NCBI GenBank assembly: GCA_023263995.1
Contig: JALQTQ010000001.1
Span: 1-47,826 of the forward strand
Direction of reading: 5' to 3'
Source: Akkermansiaceae bacterium
Lineage (GTDB): Bacteria; Verrucomicrobiota; Verrucomicrobiia; Verrucomicrobiales; Akkermansiaceae
DNA: 47,826 bases
Shown: one piece after another, positions 8,454 through 16,170 of the stretch
How the letters are laid out: each line of letters opens with the position of its first letter
Numbering within the stretch: position 1 is the first letter of the stretch
Made by a program: the position numbers and the translations under genes
Notes under the pieces: generated by a model
Databases searched by the model: none
Told to the model about the DNA's origin: nothing
Seen by the model: only the letters and a program-made list of their open reading frames with translations

Positions 8454-10031
8454 ATGATTTTTGACCTGATCCGCAAGCGCAATGGCAATTGGAAAGATGA
8501 CACCCTGTCCGGCCTGACGGTGGCCTTGGCGCTGGTCCCGGAGGCCATTGCCTTTTCCTTCATTGCTAATGTGAATCCGTTGGTGGGTTTGTGGGCGGCG
8601 GTCTTCATGGGCTTCATCACGGCCTCACTGGGTGGGCGTCCGGGGATGATTTCAGGAGCGACCGGAGCCATCGCGGTGGTGGTCGGGAAGCTGGTGGAGA
8701 AAGGAAATGAAGCGGGGGCGGCCCGGGGGGTCGAGGATTTGGGTCTGCAGTACCTTTTCGCCGCGATCATGATCGCGGGGATCATCCAGGTGCTCTTTGG
8801 GGTGCTGAAGTTGGGGAGGTTCATCCGGTTGGTCCCGCATCCGGTCATGATGGGCTTCGTCAATGGCCTCGCGATTGTCATCCTGCTGGCACAGTTCGGG
8901 TCCTTCAAGGATGCCTCCGGCAGCTGGCTGCCGCAGAATGAGCTCATGGTGATGGGGGTGTTGGCTGCGGTCACAATGGCTATCATCCATTTTTTCCCGA
9001 AGCTCACCAATGCGGTGCCCTCGATTCTGGTGGCCATTCTCGGGGTGGGGTGCGCGAGTTACTTCGGACTTTTCGAGACCAAGACGATCGAGGACGTGCT
9101 GCGTGGCGGTGGCGGAACGGGTGAGTTGAAGGGGAGTTTCCCGGTGCCGGTCTGGCCGGGCGATATTGAATGGGACCGAGCCACCTTGTTCCTGATCGTG
9201 GGCACGGCCTTTTCAGCCGCAATGGTGGGGATTGTCGAGTCGCTCATGACCCTGCAGTTGATTGACGACATGACCGAGACCCGGGGGCAGGGGAACCGCG
9301 AGTGTCTGGCGCAGGGGAGTGCCAACTTTCTCTCGGGTCTTTTCGGCGGGATGGGCGGATGTGCCATGATCGGGCAGAGTTTGATCAACATCAAATCGGG
9401 CGGCCGCGGCCGCTGGTCCGGGATCGTGGCCTCACTCGCGCTGGCCCTGTTCATCATGGTGGGCGGTCCGGTGATCGTGCACATCCCGGTGGCGGCCTTG
9501 GTGGGGGTGATGTTCATGGTGGTGATCGGGACCTTCGAATGGGCGACCCTGCGGACCTGGGGGCGCGTGCCCTTCCACGACATCTTCGTCATCGTGGCCG
9601 TGACCGTGATCACGGTGTGGACCGACAACCTCGCGCTCGCGGTCTTTGTCGGGGTGATCCTGTCGGCCCTCGTCTTTGCGTGGGAAAGTGCCAAGCACGT
9701 GCGGCTGCGCCGCGACGACAGCCAGGAAGGGGTGCGGATCTACAACCTGCAGGGGGTCCTTTACTTTGGATCGGTACGCGAGTTCGCCGAGCGGCTTGTG
9801 CCCTCGAATGATCCCGATGAAGTGATCATCGATTTCAAGGAAGCTCGGGTGGCCGACTTCTCAAGCCTGGAAGCCTTGAATGCCATCACCGAGCGATACA
9901 AAGCGGCTGGGAAGCGGGTGCGCCTGCGTCACCTCAGTCCGGCCTGTGCCAAGCTAATCGACCGTTCGAGCGCCCTCGTGACGGTGGAGGTGGCCGACGA
10001 TGACCCGCACTACGAACCGGCAAATCTCTGA
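8454..10031 (+). CDS. SulP family anion transporter with STAS domain
   Basis: A 525-aa inner-membrane protein with about 10-12 hydrophobic helices and a cytoplasmic C-terminal STAS domain (about 405-515). SulP signatures are clear: GLTVALALVPEAIAFSFIA near the N-terminus, GATGAIAVVV, and PHPVMMGFVNGLAIVI. The STAS domain contains DFKEARVADFSSLEALN, with serines where anti-anti-sigma-like domains can be phosphorylated. SulP proteins carry sulfate, bicarbonate, dicarboxylates or other anions; the sequence does not decide the substrate. The start at ATG 8454 gives a short N-terminal tail (MIFDLIRKRNGNWKDD) before the first helix. The gene is divergent from fabG. Confidence 0.92.
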   Translation: MIFDLIRKRNGNWKDDTLSGLTVALALVPEAIAFSFIANVNPLVGLWAAVFMGFITASLGGRPGMISGATGAIAVVVGKLVEKGNEAGAARGVEDLGLQYLFAAIMIAGIIQVLFGVLKLGRFIRLVPHPVMMGFVNGLAIVILLAQFGSFKDASGSWLPQNELMVMGVLAAVTMAIIHFFPKLTNAVPSILVAILGVGCASYFGLFETKTIEDVLRGGGGTGELKGSFPVPVWPGDIEWDRATLFLIVGTAFSAAMVGIVESLMTLQLIDDMTETRGQGNRECLAQGSANFLSGLFGGMGGCAMIGQSLINIKSGGRGRWSGIVASLALALFIMVGGPVIVHIPVAALVGVMFMVVIGTFEWATLRTWGRVPFHDIFVIVAVTVITVWTDNLALAVFVGVILSALVFAWESAKHVRLRRDDSQEGVRIYNLQGVLYFGSVREFAERLVPSNDPDEVIIDFKEARVADFSSLEALNAITERYKAAGKRVRLRHLSPACAKLIDRSSALVTVEVADDDPHYEPANL

Positions 10032-10258
10032 GGGGGGGCACCGCGAAGGCGCGGAGTGAGGGAAGGGAATTCAGGCGGGTCGCCTCCGCCAGTAGCGTTG
10101 GCATGCCAACTGATGGGCAATACAGCGAGGAGACTCTCATCAAGAAGTTTTCCGGCCTTGCGTCGACTGCCTGAAATCTTCAACTTCGTCCGCGACGAGG
10201 GTTTTTCCTTCTTTCTGGTGATGATTACCCGCCTCCATATCAACAATTTTGGTGCCTG

Positions 10259-11326
10259 GTGGCATTCGAAATGAGGTTTGATTCGTTTCAGGTGCTTTGT
10301 GGGCCGAATGGGGCGGGGAAAAGCTCGGTGTTTGACGGCTTGAAGCTGATTCGCAACTTGGGATCGGGAGATGGGATTTTGGGCGGCGAGGGCGAATGCG
10401 ATGTGCAGCACCTTGATTTTACCAGCTGGCTGAATTCCACGGTCCAAGAGTTTGAGTTGGGTCTGCAGCTCAACGAGCAAGAGTTCACCTACCTCCTTCA
10501 TCTGGAACAGGTTGCGGCAGACCTCAAGCCGCGCATTGTGCGGGAGAAAGCCAGCTGTGACGGGAAAGTGATTTTCGAGAGGGACCTGGAACATGTCAGG
10601 CTTCCCACGAGCGATGGATCGGAGGCGACTTTTCCTCTGGATTGGCGCAGTTCCGCGCTCGCGGCGATTCAAGCCACGGGTGAACGTTTTCCAGTGGAGA
10701 CCCTGAAAGAGGCCGTTGCCAATCTCCTCATTTTGCGGCTCAGTCCCCGGACAATGGAGCAAGAGAGCAAGTTGGAGGCGCGGCAGCCGGACCTGATGAC
10801 GAGCAATCTCATTTCGTGGTATCGCTCGCTGTATCAGGACCAGGAATGGACTGATTCGCTGCGGGAACTCTTGCAAGAGATTTGGCCGGATTTTCGGGCC
10901 TTTCGGATGGTCGATGTCGTTTTGAATACCAAGGCCCTGCAGCTCAAGTTTACCGGAGACTCCCATCAGACCGAGTTGTTTCTTCATCAGCTCTCCGATG
11001 GTGAAAAGGCCCTGGTCGGCCTCTACATGCTGCGGGCGACTTTGGGGGCGGGAAAAGTGCGCACCATTTTGGTGGATGAGCCGGACAACTACATTGGGCC
11101 GCAGGAGTTGCAGCCGTGGGTGTATTCCATCCGCGAGCTTCTGGATGAGGAGCACCAATGCCTCCTCATTTCCCATCACCCGGAGATCCTCGCGTCATCG
11201 GGCGCGGAAAATGGGCGGTATCTTTGGCGGGACCATCACGCTTCTCCCGCCCGCAGTGGTCCGTTGAAAGTGGCCGATGGGATGAGCCCGGGAGAAGCGG
11301 TGGCAAGGGGGTGGGTCCATGCCTAA
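10259..11326 (+). CDS. AAA/ABC-type ATPase (RecF/OLD-like), N-terminus displaced by a frameshift
   Basis: A 355-aa ABC-class ATPase: Walker A GPNGAGKSS near residue 20, signature LSDGEKAL at about 255, Walker B TILVDEPDNYIG, and switch region LLISHHPEIL. The predicted domains match the single-chain AAA_15/AAA_21 ATPases of nuclease-linked defence modules. The expected first strand (ATG 10221, MITRLHINNFG) lies upstream in another frame that ends at TGA 10272. Joining the frames at about 10251-10254 restores a family-like start running into CLVAFEMRFDSF, so one base appears lost or two gained. GTG 10259 is the formal start of the intact frame and ATG 10271 is an alternative; both drop the first beta strand. 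The stop overlaps the next gene's ATG (11319) by 8 bases, indicating translational coupling. Confidence 0.75.
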   Translation: MAFEMRFDSFQVLCGPNGAGKSSVFDGLKLIRNLGSGDGILGGEGECDVQHLDFTSWLNSTVQEFELGLQLNEQEFTYLLHLEQVAADLKPRIVREKASCDGKVIFERDLEHVRLPTSDGSEATFPLDWRSSALAAIQATGERFPVETLKEAVANLLILRLSPRTMEQESKLEARQPDLMTSNLISWYRSLYQDQEWTDSLRELLQEIWPDFRAFRMVDVVLNTKALQLKFTGDSHQTELFLHQLSDGEKALVGLYMLRATLGAGKVRTILVDEPDNYIGPQELQPWVYSIRELLDEEHQCLLISHHPEILASSGAENGRYLWRDHHASPARSGPLKVADGMSPGEAVARGWVHA

Positions 11327-11885
11327 CCGCACACAGATTCTCTGTTTGCACGAGGGCCGGGACGGACGAAGCATTGATCCGCTTTTCATTCGGACCTTGG
11401 TCTAAGGACTAAAACCATCGTGGAACGCGCCTTGGCCCGGCAGCAATGTCATCCGGATGGTGGGATGTCCTGGTCGGAAAGAACTGATGGAAACCACGCC
11501 GCGAGAATTGCGGGCCGTGTTGGCGCAGGGAAACCGGGTGACCTTGATGGTCTGGGCGGATCTCGATCACGATCAGGCGGATGGGGATGCTTTGAGGGAG
11601 GATTTTTGGCGGGAATGCGAGCGGCAGGGGGTGAGTCGGGCGGAATTTGAAACCATCGTTTTCGCTTTTGCCAAAGACCGTTTGGAGAACTGGATTCAGT
11701 TTTTGAATGAAGGAGCCACAGACGAGAAGGTGGAAGGCCCGCGAGTCAAGTTTGACCGCGAGGTGGGAAATGCCGCGAAGAAACTGGCCAAGATGTGCCT
11801 GCGCGGAGCGGACGGCGAGAGTTTGCCAAAGTCGCTCCAATGGTCGTGCAAAAACTGGCGGGAGCTGGTGGGGAGAATGAGGTGA
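11319..11885 (+). pseudogene. TOPRIM-like partner of the ATPase, in-frame stop at codon 29
   Basis: One reading frame runs from ATG 11319 to TGA 11883, broken only by TAA at 11403-11405. Read through, it gives about 188 residues. The first block is ILCLHEGRDGRS, with a glutamate placed as in TOPRIM motif I. A second block is LMVWADLDHDQADGD, with acidic residues in a DxD-like arrangement. FAKDRLENWIQFL follows. This pattern resembles the small TOPRIM or DUF4276/RloB-like proteins that accompany ABC-type ATPases, but the family was not confirmed. ATG 11457 (142 aa) is the longest uninterrupted piece; it keeps the DxD segment and loses the motif-I glutamate. The gene overlaps the ATPase, so the two were an operon. 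It is probably inactive unless the stop is a sequencing error. Confidence 0.6.
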
Positions 11886-11902
11886 AAGAGAAGTTTTCGA
11901 TT

Positions 11903-12013
11903 ATGGAATCTGTGGTTTCGATGTTCTCTGGAGTAGGGGGTCTCAATATGGGATTTGAGGGTAACTTAAAATATATGGGAAAAAAGTATCAGGGATGTCC
12001 CAGAGGTCGTTAA
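11903..12013 (+). pseudogene. N-terminal remnant of a cytosine-5 DNA methyltransferase
   Basis: Thirty-six codons from ATG 11903, 18 bases after the TOPRIM-like gene and on the same strand. The peptide MESVVSMFSGVGGLNMGFEG matches motif I (the AdoMet-binding FSGxGG segment) at the N-terminus of C5 DNA methyltransferases. The similarity stops after about 30 residues and the frame ends at TAA 12011. No further methyltransferase motif (PCQ, ENV) follows. The downstream DNA belongs to a truncated DUF58 gene on the other strand, so a deletion or rearrangement junction lies at about 11985-12040. The call rests on one motif. Confidence 0.5.
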
Positions 12014-12041
12014 AACTGGCGGAGGCTGGTTGGGTGGATTG

Positions 12042-12509
12042 TCACTTTCCGGTTTTTCTTTCAAGGTCATTTCGTCTTCCGCGCCAGCGCCAGCCACAGC
12101 GGGCGTGGTCGAGTTGGAGTTCCTCCTGGTCGGAGTAGAGGAGGAGGCCGACCTTGTCCTTGTTGAGAGTGGCCGGGAAGGCAAGGACGGCGGCGACCTC
12201 GGCGGTGTATTCGGCCTTGGTGGTGGTGCCGGAGCCGAAGTGTCCCGAGGCCGAGCGGTCGACGAGGAAGAAGACCTTCTGTTCCCGTTCCTCGGTGAAG
12301 AGTTTGATGTAGGGGGAGCCGAGACGGGCCGAGACGTGCCAGTCGATGGCGCGCATCTCGTCGCCTTCCTGGTATTCCCGGATTTCGGCAAACTCGATGC
12401 CGCGGCCTTTGAAGGAGGCGTGCCAGGTTCCGGCGGTACGGTTTTGCACGATGCGGCGGCTGCGGAGTTCGATCCGCCGCACCTTTTCCATTAACTCGGA
12501 GGCCAGCAT
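12042..12509 (-). pseudogene. DUF58 domain protein, C-terminally truncated
   Basis: The 155-aa frame begins like a normal DUF58 protein: GRGIEFAEIREYQEGDEMRA, then IDWHVSARLGSPYIKLFTEE and FFLVDRSASGHFGSG. It stops soon after KVGLLLYSDQEELQLDHA in unrelated residues. DUF58 proteins are usually near 290 residues and have a von Willebrand-like fold; about the last 130 are missing. They normally follow a moxR-type AAA ATPase gene, which is not present; a transposase fragment lies directly upstream instead. The protein is likely non-functional. ATG 12509 is the formal start and ATG 12488 would also fit. Confidence 0.75.
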
Positions 12510-12515
12510 GGGGGA

Positions 12516-12743
12516 TCAGGGAGTGCGCAGGGTGTCGCAGACATCGTTGAGTCCGATGGAGTGGGTGAGTTGCGTGAAGAGCAGATTGGCCGCATGGCTC
12601 CACGGGGTGAAGGTGCGGGTTTGCTTGTCGATCCCGTGCTCGCGAGCGAGCTTCGGGACCAGATGAGGGGGAATGAGCTTGCAGAGCTGGGCGAAGACGG
12701 GGAGCTTGGACTTCGCTGGTTTTTGATTTTTCATCAGGCCCAT
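12516..12743 (-). pseudogene. N-terminal fragment of an IS4-type transposase (DUF4372 region)
   Basis: Seventy-five codons; ATG 12734 (MKNQKPAKSKLPVFAQLC) is the more likely start. The peptide continues KLIPPHLVPKLAREHGIDK and FTPWSHAANLLFTQLTHSIG, the usual N-terminus of IS4-family transposases carrying DUF4372. The catalytic DDE part is absent: the frame ends at TGA 12516, seven bases before the DUF58 start. It is a remnant of an element that was deleted together with moxR-like sequence or moved in by rearrangement. The region just upstream keeps the element's structured leader (12738-12823). Confidence 0.75.
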
Positions 12744-12823
12744 CCTGAGTGGGATGGACCGCCAGCCACTCGCAAAATCGCCTCAGCCTGTGGGATGGCT
12801 GTGCAATCAGAGCAAATATTGCC
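12738..12823 (-). repeat. structured leader of an IS4-type element, copy A
   Basis: This 86-base stretch aligns well with 22101-22188. Both contain, in the same order on the plus strand, a GG-C-rich hairpin (12738-12760 here, GGCCCATCC/GGATGGACC), then CCGCCAGCCAC, an AT-rich spacer, CAGCCT, a GGCTGTG block, CAATC and a TTG-rich end. CAGCCAC can also pair with the later TGGCTG segment. The hairpin adjoins the transposase start, so it may block read-through transcription or hide the ribosome-binding site. Confidence 0.6.
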
Positions 12824-12891
12824 TTCAAAGTATCTGTCTCAATTTTCGTCCTCTGTGGATAAAACTGCTCCCGACGCTATCCTCTCTCCCC

Positions 12892-14862
12892 ATGAAATCT
12901 TTCCTTCTCACCTCCCTCTATGTCTCCCTCGCCCACGCGGGCGAACTCATCATCACGTCGCCTCTCAGCCATCAGGTCATCCAACGGCAGACCGCCATCG
13001 AAGGATCCCTGATGATCGTCGGCAAACTTCCCCACGCCGCCCGCCAACAGCTCAGCCTGGAGGCCCGCCTCAACGAAAACCCGTGGCAGGAAGTCGCCGC
13101 CATCCAACCGGGCCAATCCGAATTCTCGGCGTCTCTCGAATCAGTTCCCACCGGATGGTTCACCCTCGAACTTCGCGCGCAAGAGAACAAGACCACCCTC
13201 CACATGGGACACGTTGACAAAGTCGGGATCGGCGAGGTCTTCCTCATTGCCGGGCAATCCAACTCCGCCAATCACGGAGAAACGAAGCTCATAGTGGAAT
13301 CCGGCAGGGTGACTTCCTTTGATGGAACCTCCTGGAAGATCGCCAACGACCCACAGGGCGGTGCGAGCGGACACGGCGGGAGTTTCATTCCGCCTTTCGG
13401 TAATCATCTTGCCAAACAATTCAAGGTGCCCGTCGGGATCGTCTCCATTGGATCAGGCGGAACCAGCGTCCGCGAATGGCTCCCGAAAGGAGCCCGCTTC
13501 CCCAATCCTCCGACCGTCCTCGACAAAGTGACCCAACTTGAAAACGGTCAATGGGAAAGCCAAGGCCTCCTTTTCGACAGGCTTGCAAACCGGCTTCAAC
13601 AACTCGGACCCAATGGCTTCCGTGCTGCCCTATGGCATCAGGGCGAATCAGATGCCAACCAACGCGACCCAGGCCGGACGCTTTCTGGTGAGCTTTATCA
13701 AGATTACCTCACGCAACTCATTCATGAATCGCGCCGCGCTGCCGGATGGCAGGTTCCCTGGTTCGTTGCTCAGACCAGCTACCATACTCCCGAGGATCCC
13801 GGCTCGCCCGACATCCGTGCCGCGCAAAAAGCACTCTGGCAAAACGGCACCGCTCTCGAAGGTCCCGACACCGACAGCCTCACCGGAGCCCATCGCGAAA
13901 ACAACGGAAAGGGTGTTCACTTCAGCGAGGCCGGACTGCTCGCCCATGGAAAGCTTTGGGCTAACAAAGTCACTCCTTGGTTGGTCGGGCAGCTCGCCGA
14001 AGTCCAGGTCTTCCTTCTCGCCGGACAATCCAACATGCAGGGCCAGGGTGTCGTCTCCATGGATCATCCGCAATACTACAACTGCGGGAAAGGGAACCTC
14101 GTTTGGTCGATGCATCATTCCCCCAGCAAGAACCTCATGAAACACCTTCGCGATGCCGGCGGCAATTGGGTCGAACGATCCGACGTTCAGATCTCTTACA
14201 AAGCCAAAGACGAAGTCCGCAAGGGACCTCTCAGCATCGGATACACCGGCTATGGAAACCATTCCCACATTGGTCCCGAGTTGCAGTTCGGCCATGTTGT
14301 CGGTGACCACGTCGACGAGCCCGTCCTGCTCATCAAGACCGCCTGGGGCGGCAAGAGCCTTCATCAAGATTTCCGCCCGCCCTCGGCCTCGGGCGACACC
14401 GGCGAATACTACCTCAAGATGGTCGGGGAAATTCGAGCCGCCCTCGATGCTCTCGGCAACCGACCCTATCGCCTTCGCGGCTTCATCTGGATGCAGGGGT
14501 GGAACGACATGGTCTCCAAGCAAGCCACTGCTGAATATGCCGAAAACCTCGTCCTCTTTGCCAAAGACCTCAGAACCGAGTTTCAAACTTCAGACCTTCC
14601 GTTCATCGTCGGCGAACTCGGCAATGGCGGTCCGGCGAAAAAAGACTCCGGCATGGACAAGTTCCGCCAGGCCCAACGCGCCGGCACTTCAAAAATCCCC
14701 CACGCTCGCTTCGTCGAAACCGCTCAATTCGCACGCCCCGGGGAACTGTCTCCCAACACCGGCCACGGACACCATTGGTTCGGCAATGCCGAAAGCTACT
14801 TCCTCATCGGCGATGCCCTCGGCAAAGCCATGGTCGACGTTCTGGAAAAACAACGAAAATAA
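12892..14862 (+). CDS. exported double-domain sialate O-acetylesterase-like protein (SASA/SGNH)
   Basis: A 656-aa protein from ATG 12892 with a short signal peptide (MKSFLLTSLYVSLAHAG). It carries two tandem SASA-type SGNH-hydrolase domains. The first (about 110-365) has FLIAGQSNSANHGE, SIGSGGTSVREW and LWHQGESDAN. The second (about 375-655) has FLLAGQSNMQGQG, KTAWGGKSLHQDF, IWMQGWNDM and GHGHHWFG near the end. The GQSN serines and the terminal His regions fit catalytic roles in both copies. Such enzymes remove O-acetyl groups from sialic acids or plant and algal polysaccharides; the substrate is not decided. The frame stays open upstream to 12754, but ATG 12892 is the only start giving a signal peptide. 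Codon use is C-ending and unlike the island to its left. Confidence 0.88.
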   Translation: MKSFLLTSLYVSLAHAGELIITSPLSHQVIQRQTAIEGSLMIVGKLPHAARQQLSLEARLNENPWQEVAAIQPGQSEFSASLESVPTGWFTLELRAQENKTTLHMGHVDKVGIGEVFLIAGQSNSANHGETKLIVESGRVTSFDGTSWKIANDPQGGASGHGGSFIPPFGNHLAKQFKVPVGIVSIGSGGTSVREWLPKGARFPNPPTVLDKVTQLENGQWESQGLLFDRLANRLQQLGPNGFRAALWHQGESDANQRDPGRTLSGELYQDYLTQLIHESRRAAGWQVPWFVAQTSYHTPEDPGSPDIRAAQKALWQNGTALEGPDTDSLTGAHRENNGKGVHFSEAGLLAHGKLWANKVTPWLVGQLAEVQVFLLAGQSNMQGQGVVSMDHPQYYNCGKGNLVWSMHHSPSKNLMKHLRDAGGNWVERSDVQISYKAKDEVRKGPLSIGYTGYGNHSHIGPELQFGHVVGDHVDEPVLLIKTAWGGKSLHQDFRPPSASGDTGEYYLKMVGEIRAALDALGNRPYRLRGFIWMQGWNDMVSKQATAEYAENLVLFAKDLRTEFQTSDLPFIVGELGNGGPAKKDSGMDKFRQAQRAGTSKIPHARFVETAQFARPGELSPNTGHGHHWFGNAESYFLIGDALGKAMVDVLEKQRK

Positions 14863-14864
14863 AA

Positions 14865-14899
14865 AAGACCTCCCGGAAATCCCGGAAGGTCTTTGTTTT
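14865..14899 (+). terminator. Rho-independent terminator after the esterase gene
   Basis: Stem AAGACCT(c)CCGG / CCGG(a)AGGTCTT (14865-14876 and 14881-14893) with an AAAT loop, followed by the T-rich TTTGTTTTG. It begins directly after the stop codon. Confidence 0.85.
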
Positions 14900-14939
14900 G
14901 GGTTTTCTGCAAATTTGCTTTGCGTGTCACCACGGATCC

Positions 14940-15090
14940 TCATTGAGTCGGCCGGACACCTGTGGTGCCAGCGGGGAACGGACTCTCGAACGGACCGTAG
15001 GTCTGCACCGATCCGTCGCCGGCGATATTGTCGTGTCGCTAGATGACATGGGGTTGTCAGGCGGGGGTGGAACCCGCCAACCTGACAACC
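14940..15090 (+). ncRNA. candidate IS110 bridge RNA in the left end
   Basis: About 150 non-coding bases separate the terminator from the transposase. In the IS110 group the bridge RNA (also called seekRNA), which pairs with target and donor DNA, is encoded in the non-coding end upstream of the recombinase gene. This region is GC-rich and has several possible stems, including the strong hairpin at 15052-15090. The assignment rests on position and foldability alone; guide loops were not matched to flanks. Confidence 0.35.
15052..15090 (+). promoter_or_regulatory. strong hairpin immediately upstream of the IS110 transposase start
   Basis: GGTTGTCAG (15052-15060) pairs with CTGACAACC (15082-15090). 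Directly inside, GCGGG pairs with CCCGC around a 7-base loop. The stem ends three bases before ATG 15094 and so covers the place of a ribosome-binding site. It may limit transposase translation from outside transcripts or form part of the bridge RNA. Confidence 0.6.
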
Positions 15091-15093
15091 GTT

Positions 15094-16170
15094 ATGATTA
15101 CAGATAGAACGTCTACCAAATCCCACGCCACGATCAAGCTCGGAATCGATGCCCACGCGAAGTGGTATTACGTGGCCCGGCAGCTGGACGGGGCCACCCC
15201 GCAGCCGGTGCAGAAGATGGACCTCGATGGCCTCCTGCACTTCGTGGCCAAACAGCAACGCCTGGCCCGGGAAGTGCACACCTGCTACGAAGCGGGGGCC
15301 TTCGGCTTCTACCTGCACCGCAAACTCGTGGCGATGGGAGTGCACAACGTGGTGGTGCAGCCTCAAGACTGGGACGAGCGGGGCAAGCGGGTGAAGACGG
15401 ACCGGATCGACGCCCTGGCGCTTTGCCAGCGGCTGGACCGCTACGTGCGGGGCAACCGCAAGGCCTTCAGCGTGGTGCGGGTGCCCAGTGAGGAGGAGGA
15501 ACGGGAGCGGACCTTGAGCCGGCAGCGCCAGCAACTGGTGCGGGAACGGCAGCGGCTCCAGGCGATGGGCCGCAGTCTGCTGGCGATGCACGGGATCCAT
15601 GTCACCGGGAAGTGGTGGAAGGGTAAGACCTGGGCGATGATCGGAAGTGAGGCCCCGGAGTGGGTGGTGGAGCGACTCGAGATCTTCATTAGGCTGATCG
15701 AACCGGTGGAGGCCGAGGAGCGGAAGCTGACCGAGGCGATCCAGGAGGCGGCGCGGGACCGCAAGATTCCGAAGGGAGTCGGGCCGCTGAGCTTCGAGGT
15801 GCTGCGTCGAGAGGTGGGGGACTGGTCACGCTTCAACAACCGCCGCGAAGTCTCAAGCTACACGGGTCTGTGTCCGCGGGAGCACAGCAGTGGAGGCAAG
15901 CGGCGGGGCGGAAGCGTCAACAAGAGCGGCAACCCGCGGGTGCGGGCGATGCTCGTGGAGATGGTGTGGCGCATGATCCGCTGGCAGCCGGGCTACCACG
16001 CTCTGCGCAAGTGGATGCCGGTGCTGGGCGACGCCAAGCGCAGTGCTGCGGCGCGCAAGAAGGCGATCGTGGCGGTGGCACGGCAGTTGGCGGTGGATCT
16101 GTGGCGGCTCTTCACCGGGCAAACCACTGCCGAAAACCTCGGACTGATTTACCTTCCCCACGCGGCCTGA
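15094..16170 (+). CDS. IS110-family transposase (DEDD/serine recombinase)
   Basis: A 358-aa protein from ATG 15094. The N-terminal RuvC-like DEDD domain shows Asp19 (GIDAHAK), Glu66 (CYEAGAFGFYLHR) and the KTDRIDAL pair Asp103/Asp106. The C-terminal Tnp_IS116/IS110 domain shows SYTGLCPREHSSGGKRRGG and NKSGNPRVRAML, including serines where the family's catalytic serine lies. Length and domains look complete, so the element may be active. ATG 15043 is in frame, but it would place the leader hairpin inside the coding region, so 15094 is preferred. Confidence 0.92.
   Translation: MITDRTSTKSHATIKLGIDAHAKWYYVARQLDGATPQPVQKMDLDGLLHFVAKQQRLAREVHTCYEAGAFGFYLHRKLVAMGVHNVVVQPQDWDERGKRVKTDRIDALALCQRLDRYVRGNRKAFSVVRVPSEEEERERTLSRQRQQLVRERQRLQAMGRSLLAMHGIHVTGKWWKGKTWAMIGSEAPEWVVERLEIFIRLIEPVEAEERKLTEAIQEAARDRKIPKGVGPLSFEVLRREVGDWSRFNNRREVSSYTGLCPREHSSGGKRRGGSVNKSGNPRVRAMLVEMVWRMIRWQPGYHALRKWMPVLGDAKRSAAARKKAIVAVARQLAVDLWRLFTGQTTAENLGLIYLPHAA

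Noticed and set aside
10010-11179. 389-codon open frame on the minus strand
   Set aside because: It is antisense to the ATPase, which has complete Walker and signature motifs; the antisense peptide has no family pattern.
15043-15093. Upstream ATG for the IS110 transposase
   Set aside because: It would translate through the leader hairpin, and the extra residues (MTWGCQAGVEPANLTTV) have no family match.
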